A stretch of 64,000 bases of DNA from Deinococcus roseus (GTDB taxonomy: Bacteria > Deinococcota > Deinococci > Deinococcales > Deinococcaceae). The DNA lies in the NCBI RefSeq assembly GCF_014646895.1, contig NZ_BMOD01000001.1:119172-183171 (forward strand), read 5' to 3'. Below are positions 24,499 through 32,943 of the stretch, piece after piece (position 1 is the stretch's first letter; each line of letters begins with the position of its first letter). The notes under the pieces are model-generated. The model saw only the letters and a program-made list of their open reading frames with translations, was not told the DNA's origin and searched no databases. The translations under genes and the position numbers were made by a program.

Positions 24499-25278
24499 GT
24501 GAACATTCCCTTGCTTGCCATTGATGTGGGAAACACCAGCACCGTGCTGGGCCTGCTGCAGTCGGATGGCACCCCCATTCGCAGTTTCAGGATCCGCACA
24601 GACCGGGATGCTTTGCCCGACAATTACGCCCTGATGATCCGCAGTTTGCTGGACCTTGCCAGAACCCCCGAGCCGCACAGTGCCATCATTTCCAGCGTGG
24701 CCCCTCCGGTGGGTCAGAACATCATGCTGGCCTTGCAGGATTACTGGGGCATTCCGGTGTACGAGGTGGGGCACCACAACCTGAATGTGCAAATCGACCT
24801 GAAAGACCCCACCACGGTGGGTGCAGACCGTCTGGTCAACATGTTCGGGGTGTGGGAGCATGTGCCAGAAGGCAGATACGCCATCATTGTGGATTTCGGA
24901 ACGGCCAGCACCTTCGATGCGATTCAGTCCCCCAGAAGGTTCATGGGTGGGGTGATTGCTCCGGGTCCCTCCACGGCGGCAGATGCGCTGTTCAACAAGA
25001 CCGCCAAGTTGCCCCGTGTGCCTCTGGTGGCACCTCCAACTGCCATCGGTCGCACCACCCCGGAGGCCATTCAGTCGGGTCTGGTGTACGGGTATGTGGA
25101 GATGGTGGACGGCATGATCCGCCGCCTTTCCGAAGAAATGCCCGAAAAGCCCATTGTGGTGGCCACCGGGGGTTTTGCCCGCACCCTGAAGGGATTGTGC
25201 CGCAACATCGATGTGTACGACGATGATGTGACCATCAAGGGCCTGATCAACATCTGGCGTGAACATGCTCAGAATTGA
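24499..25278 (+). CDS. coaX: Type III pantothenate kinase
   Basis: A 259-residue enzyme that phosphorylates pantothenate, the first committed step of coenzyme A synthesis. The ASKHA ATP-binding motif LLAIDVGNTSTVLGLL is at the start, then TTVGADRLVNMFGV, the second phosphate motif IIVDFGTASTFDAI, and GGVIAPGPSTAADALFNKTAKLP. The start is GTG 24499; TAAAAT ends only 6 bases before it and no ribosome site is present, so the mRNA is probably leaderless. The next gene overlaps its 3' end. Confidence 0.96.
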   Translation: MNIPLLAIDVGNTSTVLGLLQSDGTPIRSFRIRTDRDALPDNYALMIRSLLDLARTPEPHSAIISSVAPPVGQNIMLALQDYWGIPVYEVGHHNLNVQIDLKDPTTVGADRLVNMFGVWEHVPEGRYAIIVDFGTASTFDAIQSPRRFMGGVIAPGPSTAADALFNKTAKLPRVPLVAPPTAIGRTTPEAIQSGLVYGYVEMVDGMIRRLSEEMPEKPIVVATGGFARTLKGLCRNIDVYDDDVTIKGLINIWREHAQN

Positions 25279-25651
25279 ATACAGGCTTTACCCGAACCAT
25301 GCAGAAGCAGGTTACATGAACATCGACCTGCAGATTTTCGATGGGGAGGTGCTGCTTTTTTCAGAGCCGCGCCTGTACATGTACAACATTTTTGGCCTCA
25401 GGAACTGGTTCATCAGCGATTTTTACCAGCAGAAAAGCCACATGGTCACCGATGATGTTTATGCACCGCCTCTGGTGCTGGGTTTGGTGTTCCTGACCCA
25501 GAAAACCGCCTGGACCTTCCTGACCCGCACAGAGGATGACGGCTACCAGCTTTGTGAGCGCAATTTTTCAGAGCGGGAAATGGCCCGCATGCTGGAAGAC
25601 TTCTTTCACCGCCTGCGTCTGGAAATGAAGCCTCTTGGCATTGTCCTTTAA
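25265..25651 (+). CDS. Unknown protein overlapping coaX
   Basis: A 128-residue protein not recognised as a known family. It overlaps the end of coaX by 14 bases in another frame, so it is likely translationally coupled; a GTG six bases upstream is an alternative start. It appears alpha/beta with an aromatic-rich stretch (YMYNIFGLRNWFISDFYQQK) and a charged C-terminal helix (ERNFSEREMARMLEDFFHRL). No signal peptide or membrane segment. Confidence 0.7.
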   Translation: MLRIEYRLYPNHAEAGYMNIDLQIFDGEVLLFSEPRLYMYNIFGLRNWFISDFYQQKSHMVTDDVYAPPLVLGLVFLTQKTAWTFLTRTEDDGYQLCERNFSEREMARMLEDFFHRLRLEMKPLGIVL

Positions 25652-25726
25652 ACAGCTTCATGGGCAAGCCTGCAATTGCAAGGCCTGTCCCAATCGGGGA
25701 AAACAGAACCCATATGCTGTAATGTC

Positions 25727-26377
25727 ATGGGCACAATGTCTGATGGAGTGTCTGGCACAATGCCATTTGAAACAGCTTTTTTCCTGAAAGGCCTGATGCT
25801 GGGGTTCAGCCTGATTCTGGCGATCGGGGCACAGAATGCTTTTGTGCTCCGTCAGGGGCTGGCAAGGCAGCAACCCTTCTGGATTGCCTTCACCAGTGCT
25901 CTGGGAGATGCTTTGTTGATCACCCTGGGAGCACTGGGGGTGGGCACCCTGATTTCCAGCGTTCCCCTGCTCAAAGGCCTTGCCATGTGGGGGGGGGCCC
26001 TGTTTCTGCTGTGGTTCAGCTTCAAGAGTTTTCGTTCTGCCCTGCAACCTGCAACGCTGGACAGCACCCAGAAGGCCCAGAAGCTCACGGTCAGGGCCGC
26101 CATTCTGACCAGTGTCGGGTTCAGTTTGCTCAATCCGCATGCCATTCTGGACACGGTGGTTTTGATTGGCAGCATCTCCGGGCAGTACAGGGCAGGCCAG
26201 CGCTGGACTTTTGCTGCTGGCAGCATCGTGGCGTCTTTTGTGTGGTTCTTTGCCCTGGCTTACCTGTCGGGCTTTCTCGCTCCCCTGTTTCGGAAGCCCA
26301 TCACTTGGCGGGTTCTGGATGTGCTCATTGGCCTGGTGATGCTGGGCATTGCTGTTTCACTGGTTCTGACCCACTGA
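25727..26377 (+). CDS. LysE/ArgO-type amino acid exporter
   Basis: A 216-residue integral membrane protein with about six hydrophobic segments. It has the family pattern GFSLILAIGAQNAFVLRQGL near the N-terminus, GDALLITLGALGVG in the next helix, and SLLNPHAILDTVVLIG with the conserved Asn-Pro in the middle. These proteins export basic amino acids such as arginine or lysine; the substrate here is not certain. ATG 25727 is 8 bases after TATGCT, fitting a leaderless start; 17 residues further upstream do not resemble the family. Confidence 0.9.
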   Translation: MGTMSDGVSGTMPFETAFFLKGLMLGFSLILAIGAQNAFVLRQGLARQQPFWIAFTSALGDALLITLGALGVGTLISSVPLLKGLAMWGGALFLLWFSFKSFRSALQPATLDSTQKAQKLTVRAAILTSVGFSLLNPHAILDTVVLIGSISGQYRAGQRWTFAAGSIVASFVWFFALAYLSGFLAPLFRKPITWRVLDVLIGLVMLGIAVSLVLTH

Positions 26378-26420
26378 TTTTGACCGAGTAATTTTGACTC
26401 AGTGAAATCCCTGATTTATG

Positions 26421-26455
26421 AACAATTCTGATTGGAGGCGTTCAACAGAATTGTT
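26421..26455. promoter_or_regulatory. Perfect 10-bp inverted repeat after the exporter gene
   Basis: AACAATTCTG (26421-26430) and CAGAATTGTT (26446-26455) around a 15-base loop. It could be a weak terminator for the exporter gene or an operator for the paralogue array that begins 150 bases later. The T run after it is short. Confidence 0.45.
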
Positions 26456-26606
26456 TTACAGACAGGTTTTAAGTCCACCATGACCTCTGATTTTCTCCAG
26501 ATGAGAACAGGACTCAAAATCTTTTCATTCTCCTTACAAATCTGACACCGAAGTTCCTTTTGCTGCATGGTACTTTCAGGCCAATTGACATACCCTGGAG
26601 GTGCTT

Positions 26607-28280
26607 TTGTTCGCTTCATCTTTCAAAAAGACCTGGATTGCTGTGACCACCACACTCTTGCTGGGGTCAGTGGCCCTGGCACAGCAAGACTTCCCTGACT
26701 GGAATGTTTCACAGCAAGGAGAAACCTGGACACTGGTCCCCAAAAAGCTGGGGCAGAACCAGAGCTTCAAAGTGGTGGTTTTTCCGGTCACAGCACTCAA
26801 AAACCAGACCCTGCAAAGCTGGATGAACGCCTTCATTCAGAAAGACAGTGCCAAAAGAGGACAGGTGATCTCTCCCCTCTCCGACCTGGAACAGCAGGAC
26901 CAGATGCTGGTGGGCTCGATGGGCATCCAGGCTGGCGACCAGCAACACATCCTGCTCTACGCAGGCATTCTGGCAAAAGAAGGACACGGCCAGATCTTCC
27001 TGATGGAGTCCAGTCTGGACAAAACCCTCAGCAGCACTTACGGCCCCACCTTTTCCAGATTGGTGGCTGCTGCCCTCAAGGAATATCATCCAGAAGCAAC
27101 ATCAAATGCTGCCTTCAACTTGCCAGCAGGGGCAAAACTGGGAGGCAAGCTGGATTATGGCACCTACAGCTGTCAGAAACCTCTGGACACTGGAACAACC
27201 ATCAAATTCAGCGTCAGACTCTACGAAAATGGTGAGTATGCCCTGGGTGAAGACGACACGGGCGAATTCAAATACGATGCCAGGAACGGAAAAATTGACA
27301 TCAGCGTGACCCATGACCTCTACAACTCCAGTTACGACGAAACGGAATTTTCGGTGTATTACCGGGCCAAAAACAACAAACCCGTGATATATGCAGAGGA
27401 GGATTACGGTCTGGGGGTCTGGAAAACCACCTGCCTTTATGCAGGAAAGAACACGGTGCCCTCCCCCAGCCAGCAAGAAGCCGAGGACCGCAAAAAACGA
27501 GAAGAAGAGCGGCGCTTCAAATGGGTGACCGCTCCAGGGAAAGGCGTGCAGCCCAGCCAGATGGAAGGACTGTTCCTGCACTACGAACTCAAGGTCAATC
27601 CCCTCAACAACATGGTGATGCAGATGCCCGAACTGGCCCTGGTTCTGAAAGACGGCACCGCTTACACCGGACTGAGGGTTCCGCCAGAAGACCTGGACAT
27701 CCAGGCCAGCCGCAAGAATGAGCCCAAAAACTGGACCAGATGGAAGAAAAACGGCAAAAACATCCTGCTGCAGGAAGGCCAGAAATGGAATGACATTGGA
27801 AGCTTCAAGGTCGTTCCGGCCCAGAAAAACGAGAAGCTGCAAGACAGTTTCAAGAACATCGCCAGTTCCTATCAGGCGGGTCTGGGCGGCACCACCTGGA
27901 CCACCTATTACCTGTTTGATGGCAAGGGTAAGTTTGAGATCAGCAATTCCACACTGTCCAGCACAGGAATCATTCAGGCCAACAACGGGTTCAGCAGTTC
28001 GGCCAGCAGCACCTCTGACAAAGACGGCACCCAGAGCACTGTAGGCACAGCAGGTGGAGGGGACGGCATGGGAGGCGGTCCTGCAGCGGTGGTGACCACC
28101 CAGAACCAGAGCAAGCAGGGCAACCCTGAAAAAGCAGGCACCTACACCCTGAATGGCTACACCCTGCAACTCAAACTGGGAAATGGCAAGGTGGTGCGCA
28201 AACTGTTCTTCTTCTTTGACAGCAAAAAAGAAGACGTGTGGATTGAAGACACCCTTTACAACACCACCAGAAAGGACTGA
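26607..28280 (+). CDS. Secreted protein of unknown function, array member 1
   Basis: A 557-residue exported protein, the first of four tandem paralogues. I start it at TTG 26607, five bases after GGAGG; the GTG at 26601 overlaps that site. The signal peptide (KTWIAVTTTLLLGSVALA) has no lipobox Cys. Blocks shared by the array: an N-terminal domain (WTLVPKKLGQ, TLQSWMNAFI), a middle domain with NLPAGAKLGGKLDYGTY, two Cys and YENGEYALG, a charged KKREEERRFKW linker, PGKGVQPSQMEGLFLHY, DLDIQASRKNEPKNWTRWKK, a Gly/Ser-rich stretch, and a C-terminal GTYTLNGYTLQLK with VVRKLFFFF. No catalytic motif is evident. Beta-rich and probably surface-associated. Confidence 0.85.
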   Translation: MFASSFKKTWIAVTTTLLLGSVALAQQDFPDWNVSQQGETWTLVPKKLGQNQSFKVVVFPVTALKNQTLQSWMNAFIQKDSAKRGQVISPLSDLEQQDQMLVGSMGIQAGDQQHILLYAGILAKEGHGQIFLMESSLDKTLSSTYGPTFSRLVAAALKEYHPEATSNAAFNLPAGAKLGGKLDYGTYSCQKPLDTGTTIKFSVRLYENGEYALGEDDTGEFKYDARNGKIDISVTHDLYNSSYDETEFSVYYRAKNNKPVIYAEEDYGLGVWKTTCLYAGKNTVPSPSQQEAEDRKKREEERRFKWVTAPGKGVQPSQMEGLFLHYELKVNPLNNMVMQMPELALVLKDGTAYTGLRVPPEDLDIQASRKNEPKNWTRWKKNGKNILLQEGQKWNDIGSFKVVPAQKNEKLQDSFKNIASSYQAGLGGTTWTTYYLFDGKGKFEISNSTLSSTGIIQANNGFSSSASSTSDKDGTQSTVGTAGGGDGMGGGPAAVVTTQNQSKQGNPEKAGTYTLNGYTLQLKLGNGKVVRKLFFFFDSKKEDVWIEDTLYNTTRKD

Positions 28281-28286
28281 CCCTCC

Positions 28287-29963
28287 ATGAAAAAACATGC
28301 GTTGGTTCCTCTGCTTTGCATGCTGCTGGGAAATCCTGTGCTGGCAGCCCCAAAACCCGAAGTCCCTTCAGGTTGGAGTGCCACCCAGACCGAGGAGGTG
28401 TGGACCCTGGTTCCAAATGGCCTCAAAAAAGACCAGGTGTTTCTGCTGCAGGTGTTTCCAACCACCTCACTGAACGGGAAGGACCTGCAAACGTGGGGAA
28501 AATCGTTCATCCAGAAAAGCAGCAGTGCACTGGGGAAAAGCATTCAACCCCTCAGTTTCCAGCAGGAGGAAGGCTTTCTGGTGGGCTCCACCGGGGTGAT
28601 GGTGCAAAACCAGCCTCTGGTACTGATTTATGCGGTGGTGGGCACAGGGGAAGATCAGGCCCAGGTGTTTCTGATGGTGTCCAGTCCAGATGCTTCCTTG
28701 GGTCAGGCTTATGGGAAAGTGCTGCCCGATCTGATTGCCACTGCAGTCAGGCAAAACCAGAACCCTCCAGATCCTATGGTGTCTGGAACATCTACAGGCT
28801 TCAATTTGCCTGCAGGAGCCAAGCCGGGCGGCAAACTGGACTTCGGTGCCTACACTTGCACCAAGCTGTTCACCGATGGAGACAAAAACACCTACACCCT
28901 GCAGCTCTATGAAAACGGGGAATACCGGGTGGGCAAGGATTCCACCGGGAATTTCAAATACCAGTCCCAGACAGGCCGGATTGACATTGATGTGCTATAC
29001 GATCTGGTCAACTCTGCAGATGGAGACGATTTGTCGGTGCACTACCGGGACAGAAACAGCAGGTCTGTGATTTACGCAGAGAACGATTATGGTCTGGGGA
29101 TCTGGAAAACCACCTGCCTGTATGCAGGGGAAAACACCATACCCTCTCCCACCGCTCAGGCCGCAGAAGAGAAACGCCAGGAAGCAGAAAAGAACCGTTT
29201 CAAATGGGTGACGGCTCCAGGGAAAGGGGTGCAGGCCAGCCAGATGGAAGCCCTGGTGATCCATTACGAGAACGAATACGATCCCAGAACCCTGCTGACC
29301 CTGCCTGTTCCCCATCTGGCCCTGCTGCTGAAAGACGGAACGGCCTATCTGGGCCTCAGGGTTCCGCCTGAGGATCTGGACCTGCAGACCAGCCGCAAAA
29401 ACGAGCCTGAACAGTGGACCAAATGGAAAAAAACCGGGAAAAACATCCTGTTGCTGGTCAAAAACAAATGGACAGGCTTTGAGGCAGATCCCGTGTTTCC
29501 TGCCAAAAACAACGAGAAGTTGAATGGAGAATTCAAGCACATGAAAAGCTCCTACAACTTTGTGCTGGGCGGGACCACTTCCAGCACCTTCTTCACTTTC
29601 GATGCAAAAGGGAAATTTGAGATCAGCACCTCCAGCCTGTTCTCCACGGGAAACCTGCAGTCCATCAATGGGGAATCGGTGTCCTCTGCATCCTTCAGGG
29701 ACAGAGAAGGCAGTTCAGGGAGCACTGGATATGCAGGAGGCAACATCAACGGAGAGGGGCCAACCGTGGTCAGCAGCGTGCAGCACAACAACCAGACCCC
29801 CAACCCGGACATGGCAGGCAGTTACACCTTAAATGGCTACACACTGCAACTCAAGCTGGGCAATGGTCAGGTGGTGCGCAAGCTGTTCTTTTTCTTCGAC
29901 GACAAAAAAGAGGACTTCTGGATTGAGGATGCCTCTTATTACCCCTCTGACCGCTACGAGTGA
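28287..29963 (+). CDS. Secreted protein of unknown function, array member 2
   Basis: A 558-residue paralogue of the gene just upstream, starting 6 bases after its stop. It has the same block order: signal peptide (MKKHALVPLLCMLLGNPVLA), N-terminal domain, NLPAGAKPGGKLDFGAY with the Cys pair and YENGEYRVG, AEKNRFKW linker, PGKGVQASQMEALVIHY, DLDLQTSRKNEPEQWTKWKK, a Ser/Gly-rich stretch and the C-terminal GSYTLNGYTLQLK block. Identity with member 1 is high by eye, strongest in the C-terminal half. The tight spacing means one transcript. Confidence 0.85.
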   Translation: MKKHALVPLLCMLLGNPVLAAPKPEVPSGWSATQTEEVWTLVPNGLKKDQVFLLQVFPTTSLNGKDLQTWGKSFIQKSSSALGKSIQPLSFQQEEGFLVGSTGVMVQNQPLVLIYAVVGTGEDQAQVFLMVSSPDASLGQAYGKVLPDLIATAVRQNQNPPDPMVSGTSTGFNLPAGAKPGGKLDFGAYTCTKLFTDGDKNTYTLQLYENGEYRVGKDSTGNFKYQSQTGRIDIDVLYDLVNSADGDDLSVHYRDRNSRSVIYAENDYGLGIWKTTCLYAGENTIPSPTAQAAEEKRQEAEKNRFKWVTAPGKGVQASQMEALVIHYENEYDPRTLLTLPVPHLALLLKDGTAYLGLRVPPEDLDLQTSRKNEPEQWTKWKKTGKNILLLVKNKWTGFEADPVFPAKNNEKLNGEFKHMKSSYNFVLGGTTSSTFFTFDAKGKFEISTSSLFSTGNLQSINGESVSSASFRDREGSSGSTGYAGGNINGEGPTVVSSVQHNNQTPNPDMAGSYTLNGYTLQLKLGNGQVVRKLFFFFDDKKEDFWIEDASYYPSDRYE

Positions 29964-29969
29964 GGCTCC

Positions 29970-31229
29970 ATGAAACTTCAAAGCGTTACCATTCTCCTGC
30001 TGTTCTCTCTGGCCCTGGCTGCTCCAGTGCCTGCAGGGTGGCAAAAACAGCAGCAAAACCAGCAGGTCATTCTGCAACCTGCAAACCTGCAAGCTGGTGA
30101 GCTTTACAGCATTACGGTGTTTCCAGCTTTTTCCCTGCAGGGAAAAGATTTGCAGGACTGGATGCAGACATTTGTGGCTGAGGATGCAGCAAAGCGTGGC
30201 AAAGTCACCCAGAAGGTGCAGGTTTCAAACCAGAAAGGCATTCTGGTCGGCTCTGGCATGGTGCAAAACCAGAGCAAAACCGAAAACCTGATGTATTTTG
30301 GTGTGCAATCTGATTCGGGATGGGGTCAGGTGATGCTGGTCCAGACCGGAAACGATGCCGAGGTGGCTGGAAAGTACAGTTCAGCCACCTCAGAGGTGCT
30401 CTCTGGCCTGATCGAAGAACTGAATGCCAGAACCCCTCCATCAGAGCAAAAAGCCCAGCAGACCCCTCAAGAAGAAACCTCAAAAAATGAACCTGAGGAA
30501 AAGCCCTTCCAGTGGACCACCAGACCAGGGAAAGGCCTTCAGACCAGCGAAATCAAAGGCCTCTACCTCACTTATGTTCCAGAATTCAACGGTCTGAGCC
30601 TGCTGTACGAATACAAAGAGCATCTGGCCCTGCTGTTGAAAGATGGAACGGCCTATCTGGGTTTACAGGTTCCACCAGAGGATCTGGACCTCAAAGCCAG
30701 CCGCAAAAACGAACCTGAACAGTGGACGAAGTGGAAAACCACTGGTCAGAAGCTGCTTTTTCTGGACCAGAAAACCCAGAAATGGCAAGAATTGAAATCA
30801 AAACTGGTGGTCCCAGCCAGAAAAGGCGAGAAAATCCAGGGCGATTTTGAGGCCATTCAGAACAACGCCAGTGCTTTTTATGGGGGCAGCATCCGGGAAG
30901 AACACTACCTGTTCAGTGCAAAAGGGACTTTTGAGATCGCCAGGAATGCCGAATTTGCTTCCAGCTCAGGATCCACGGTTTCGGGGTATTCCCAGAGCAA
31001 CAAAGAGGGGTCAAGTGGAGGGGTCAGCACCGGGTCGGGGGTTTCCACCTCCTCCAGCAGCCAGAAAACCAACCCTGACCTCTACGGCACTTACACCCTG
31101 AATGGCTACACGCTGGAACTGCACCTCAAGAGTGGCGCGGTGCAAAGAAAACTGTTTTTCTTCACCAGCAGCAAGAAAGATGAAATTTTCATCGAGAAAG
31201 CCACTTACTTTCCATCCAGCAACGAGTAG
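29970..31229 (+). CDS. Secreted protein of unknown function, array member 3 (middle domain missing)
   Basis: A 419-residue paralogue, about 140 residues shorter than its neighbours. It has a signal peptide (MKLQSVTILLLFSLALA), the N-terminal domain, then goes directly through a Pro/Glu/Lys-rich linker into PGKGLQTSEIKGLYLTY, DLDLKASRKNEPEQWTKWK and the C-terminal GTYTLNGYTLELH block. The Cys-containing LPAGAK/YENGEY domain of members 1, 2 and 4 is cleanly absent, which shows that this domain is a separate unit. Starts 6 bases after member 2. Confidence 0.85.
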   Translation: MKLQSVTILLLFSLALAAPVPAGWQKQQQNQQVILQPANLQAGELYSITVFPAFSLQGKDLQDWMQTFVAEDAAKRGKVTQKVQVSNQKGILVGSGMVQNQSKTENLMYFGVQSDSGWGQVMLVQTGNDAEVAGKYSSATSEVLSGLIEELNARTPPSEQKAQQTPQEETSKNEPEEKPFQWTTRPGKGLQTSEIKGLYLTYVPEFNGLSLLYEYKEHLALLLKDGTAYLGLQVPPEDLDLKASRKNEPEQWTKWKTTGQKLLFLDQKTQKWQELKSKLVVPARKGEKIQGDFEAIQNNASAFYGGSIREEHYLFSAKGTFEIARNAEFASSSGSTVSGYSQSNKEGSSGGVSTGSGVSTSSSSQKTNPDLYGTYTLNGYTLELHLKSGAVQRKLFFFTSSKKDEIFIEKATYFPSSNE

Positions 31230-31236
31230 GAGAACC

Positions 31237-32877
31237 ATGTCAAAAAGAACTTTGAACACAGCTCTGAAATTGCTTTTCTGCACCTTGCTGATGGGCTCAT
31301 CCATCGGCATCGCTGAGCCCATCAAGTTGCCCGAAGGCTGGCAGGCCAAACAGGACGGCAACCAGTGGATTTTGCAACCTTCTGGTTTGCAGGGACAGCA
31401 GGTGTTTCAGCTGGTTGTTTACCGGGATGTGGATTTGCAGGGCAAAGACCTGCAGGTTTACCTGAAAAATTTCATGCAGCAGAACAGCGCAAAATACGGC
31501 AAGGTGCTGCAGCAAGGGGAAGTGCAAGACCAGAGCACCTTGCTGCTGGGTTCGGTGGCGGTGCAGGCCAGAGGCCAGACCCTGACCCTCCTTTACACCG
31601 CTTTTCCTGCTGGAGAAGGACGGGGACAGGTGGCCCTGATGGTCAGCAGCCAGGACCAGAGCTTGCTGGACAAATATGCAGCCCAGGCAGGGAAAGTGCT
31701 GGGGAATGTGGTGGGCCTGTATGAATCCAACAGAGCCCAGCTGAATTACGCTGGGGAACTTCCTGCAGGGGCAAAACTTGGAGGGAAAGTGCAAGAAGGC
31801 ACCTACAAATGCACCCAGCATTTCTCCAGCATCGAACCCGGTCATTATTCCGTGAGCATGTATGCCAACGGCGAATGGCGCCTGGGTGACGACACCGGAA
31901 ATTACCAGTACAATCCCAAAACCGGCCAGATTGACATCAGTGTGCTGCACAACCTCTACAATTCCGATTACCGCCCTGAGGAATTCACCCTGTATTATCT
32001 CGACAAGAACAACGTTGGGAACATCATGTCCAATATGGGCATTTCACCCACCACCTGTGTGCTCGCTGGAAAAAACCAGGAGATCTCCCCTGCAGAGGAA
32101 GCCAGAAAGCAAGCCGAGAAGGAAGCCGAGGAGGCAGAGGCCAGACGCTTTAAGTGGTACACCGCCCCAGGCAAAGGGCTGCAAATGAACCAGATTGAAG
32201 CCATCTACCTGCATTACCGGCAGCAATACAACTACAACAGCATGCTCTACGATTACATCGAGGACTTCAATCTGCTGCTGAAAGACGGCTGGATGTACAG
32301 CCATCTGGTGGTCTCTCCGGCAGATCTGGATGTGCCCGCCAGCCGCAAAAATGAGCCCAAAACCTGGTTCAAATGGAAACGCCAGGGAGAAGACATCGTG
32401 TATCTGGATGGTAAAGAGTGGCGCAAACTGGAAGGCACTCCCGTCAAACCTGCTGCCAAAGGGGAAAAAATTCAGGGCAGTTTCCTGTACCTCTCCAACA
32501 ACAGCAACATGGTCACGGGGGGGTCGGTTTACAAGGAGTATTACCACTTTGACAGCAAGGGAGGTTTTGCCATCAGCTCCAGTTCCAGCCTGTTCGCCGG
32601 GGGAATGCCGGGTTACTCGGGTTATTCCACCAGTTACACCAACCAGGATGGCACCATCAGTTCTTTTGCAGCAGGCACCCCAAATGGCGCTGCTGGAGGC
32701 GGTTCAGACAACAACAACCCCAACAACGATCTGGCAGGCACCTACACCCTGGACGGGTACACCCTGCAACTGAAAACCCTCAGTGGCAAGGTGGTGCGCA
32801 AACTGTTCTTCTTTCCGGGCAGCAAGAAAGACCAGGTGGTGATTGATGGCCTCACCTACTGGATTCCCAGCGATTGA
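31237..32877 (+). CDS. Secreted protein of unknown function, array member 4
   Basis: A 546-residue paralogue with all blocks present. ATG 31237 follows GGAG, which overlaps the stop of member 3; an earlier in-frame start would run through member 3. Signal peptide about 26 residues (ending SSIGIA), middle domain ELPAGAKLGGKVQEGTY with YANGEWRLG, a charged helical AEKEAEEAEARRFKW linker, PGKGLQMNQIEAIYLHY, DLDVPASRKNEPKTWFKWK and a C-terminal GTYTLDGYTLQLK. It is the most diverged of the four (the usual VLKDGTAY block reads LLKDGWMY). Confidence 0.85.
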   Translation: MSKRTLNTALKLLFCTLLMGSSIGIAEPIKLPEGWQAKQDGNQWILQPSGLQGQQVFQLVVYRDVDLQGKDLQVYLKNFMQQNSAKYGKVLQQGEVQDQSTLLLGSVAVQARGQTLTLLYTAFPAGEGRGQVALMVSSQDQSLLDKYAAQAGKVLGNVVGLYESNRAQLNYAGELPAGAKLGGKVQEGTYKCTQHFSSIEPGHYSVSMYANGEWRLGDDTGNYQYNPKTGQIDISVLHNLYNSDYRPEEFTLYYLDKNNVGNIMSNMGISPTTCVLAGKNQEISPAEEARKQAEKEAEEAEARRFKWYTAPGKGLQMNQIEAIYLHYRQQYNYNSMLYDYIEDFNLLLKDGWMYSHLVVSPADLDVPASRKNEPKTWFKWKRQGEDIVYLDGKEWRKLEGTPVKPAAKGEKIQGSFLYLSNNSNMVTGGSVYKEYYHFDSKGGFAISSSSSLFAGGMPGYSGYSTSYTNQDGTISSFAAGTPNGAAGGGSDNNNPNNDLAGTYTLDGYTLQLKTLSGKVVRKLFFFPGSKKDQVVIDGLTYWIPSD

Positions 32878-32943
32878 AAGCTGCAATCAAATGCAGCACA
32901 TCCTTGCTGACAGCCTGACCCCAAAAGCCGTATGCTCAGGGCC

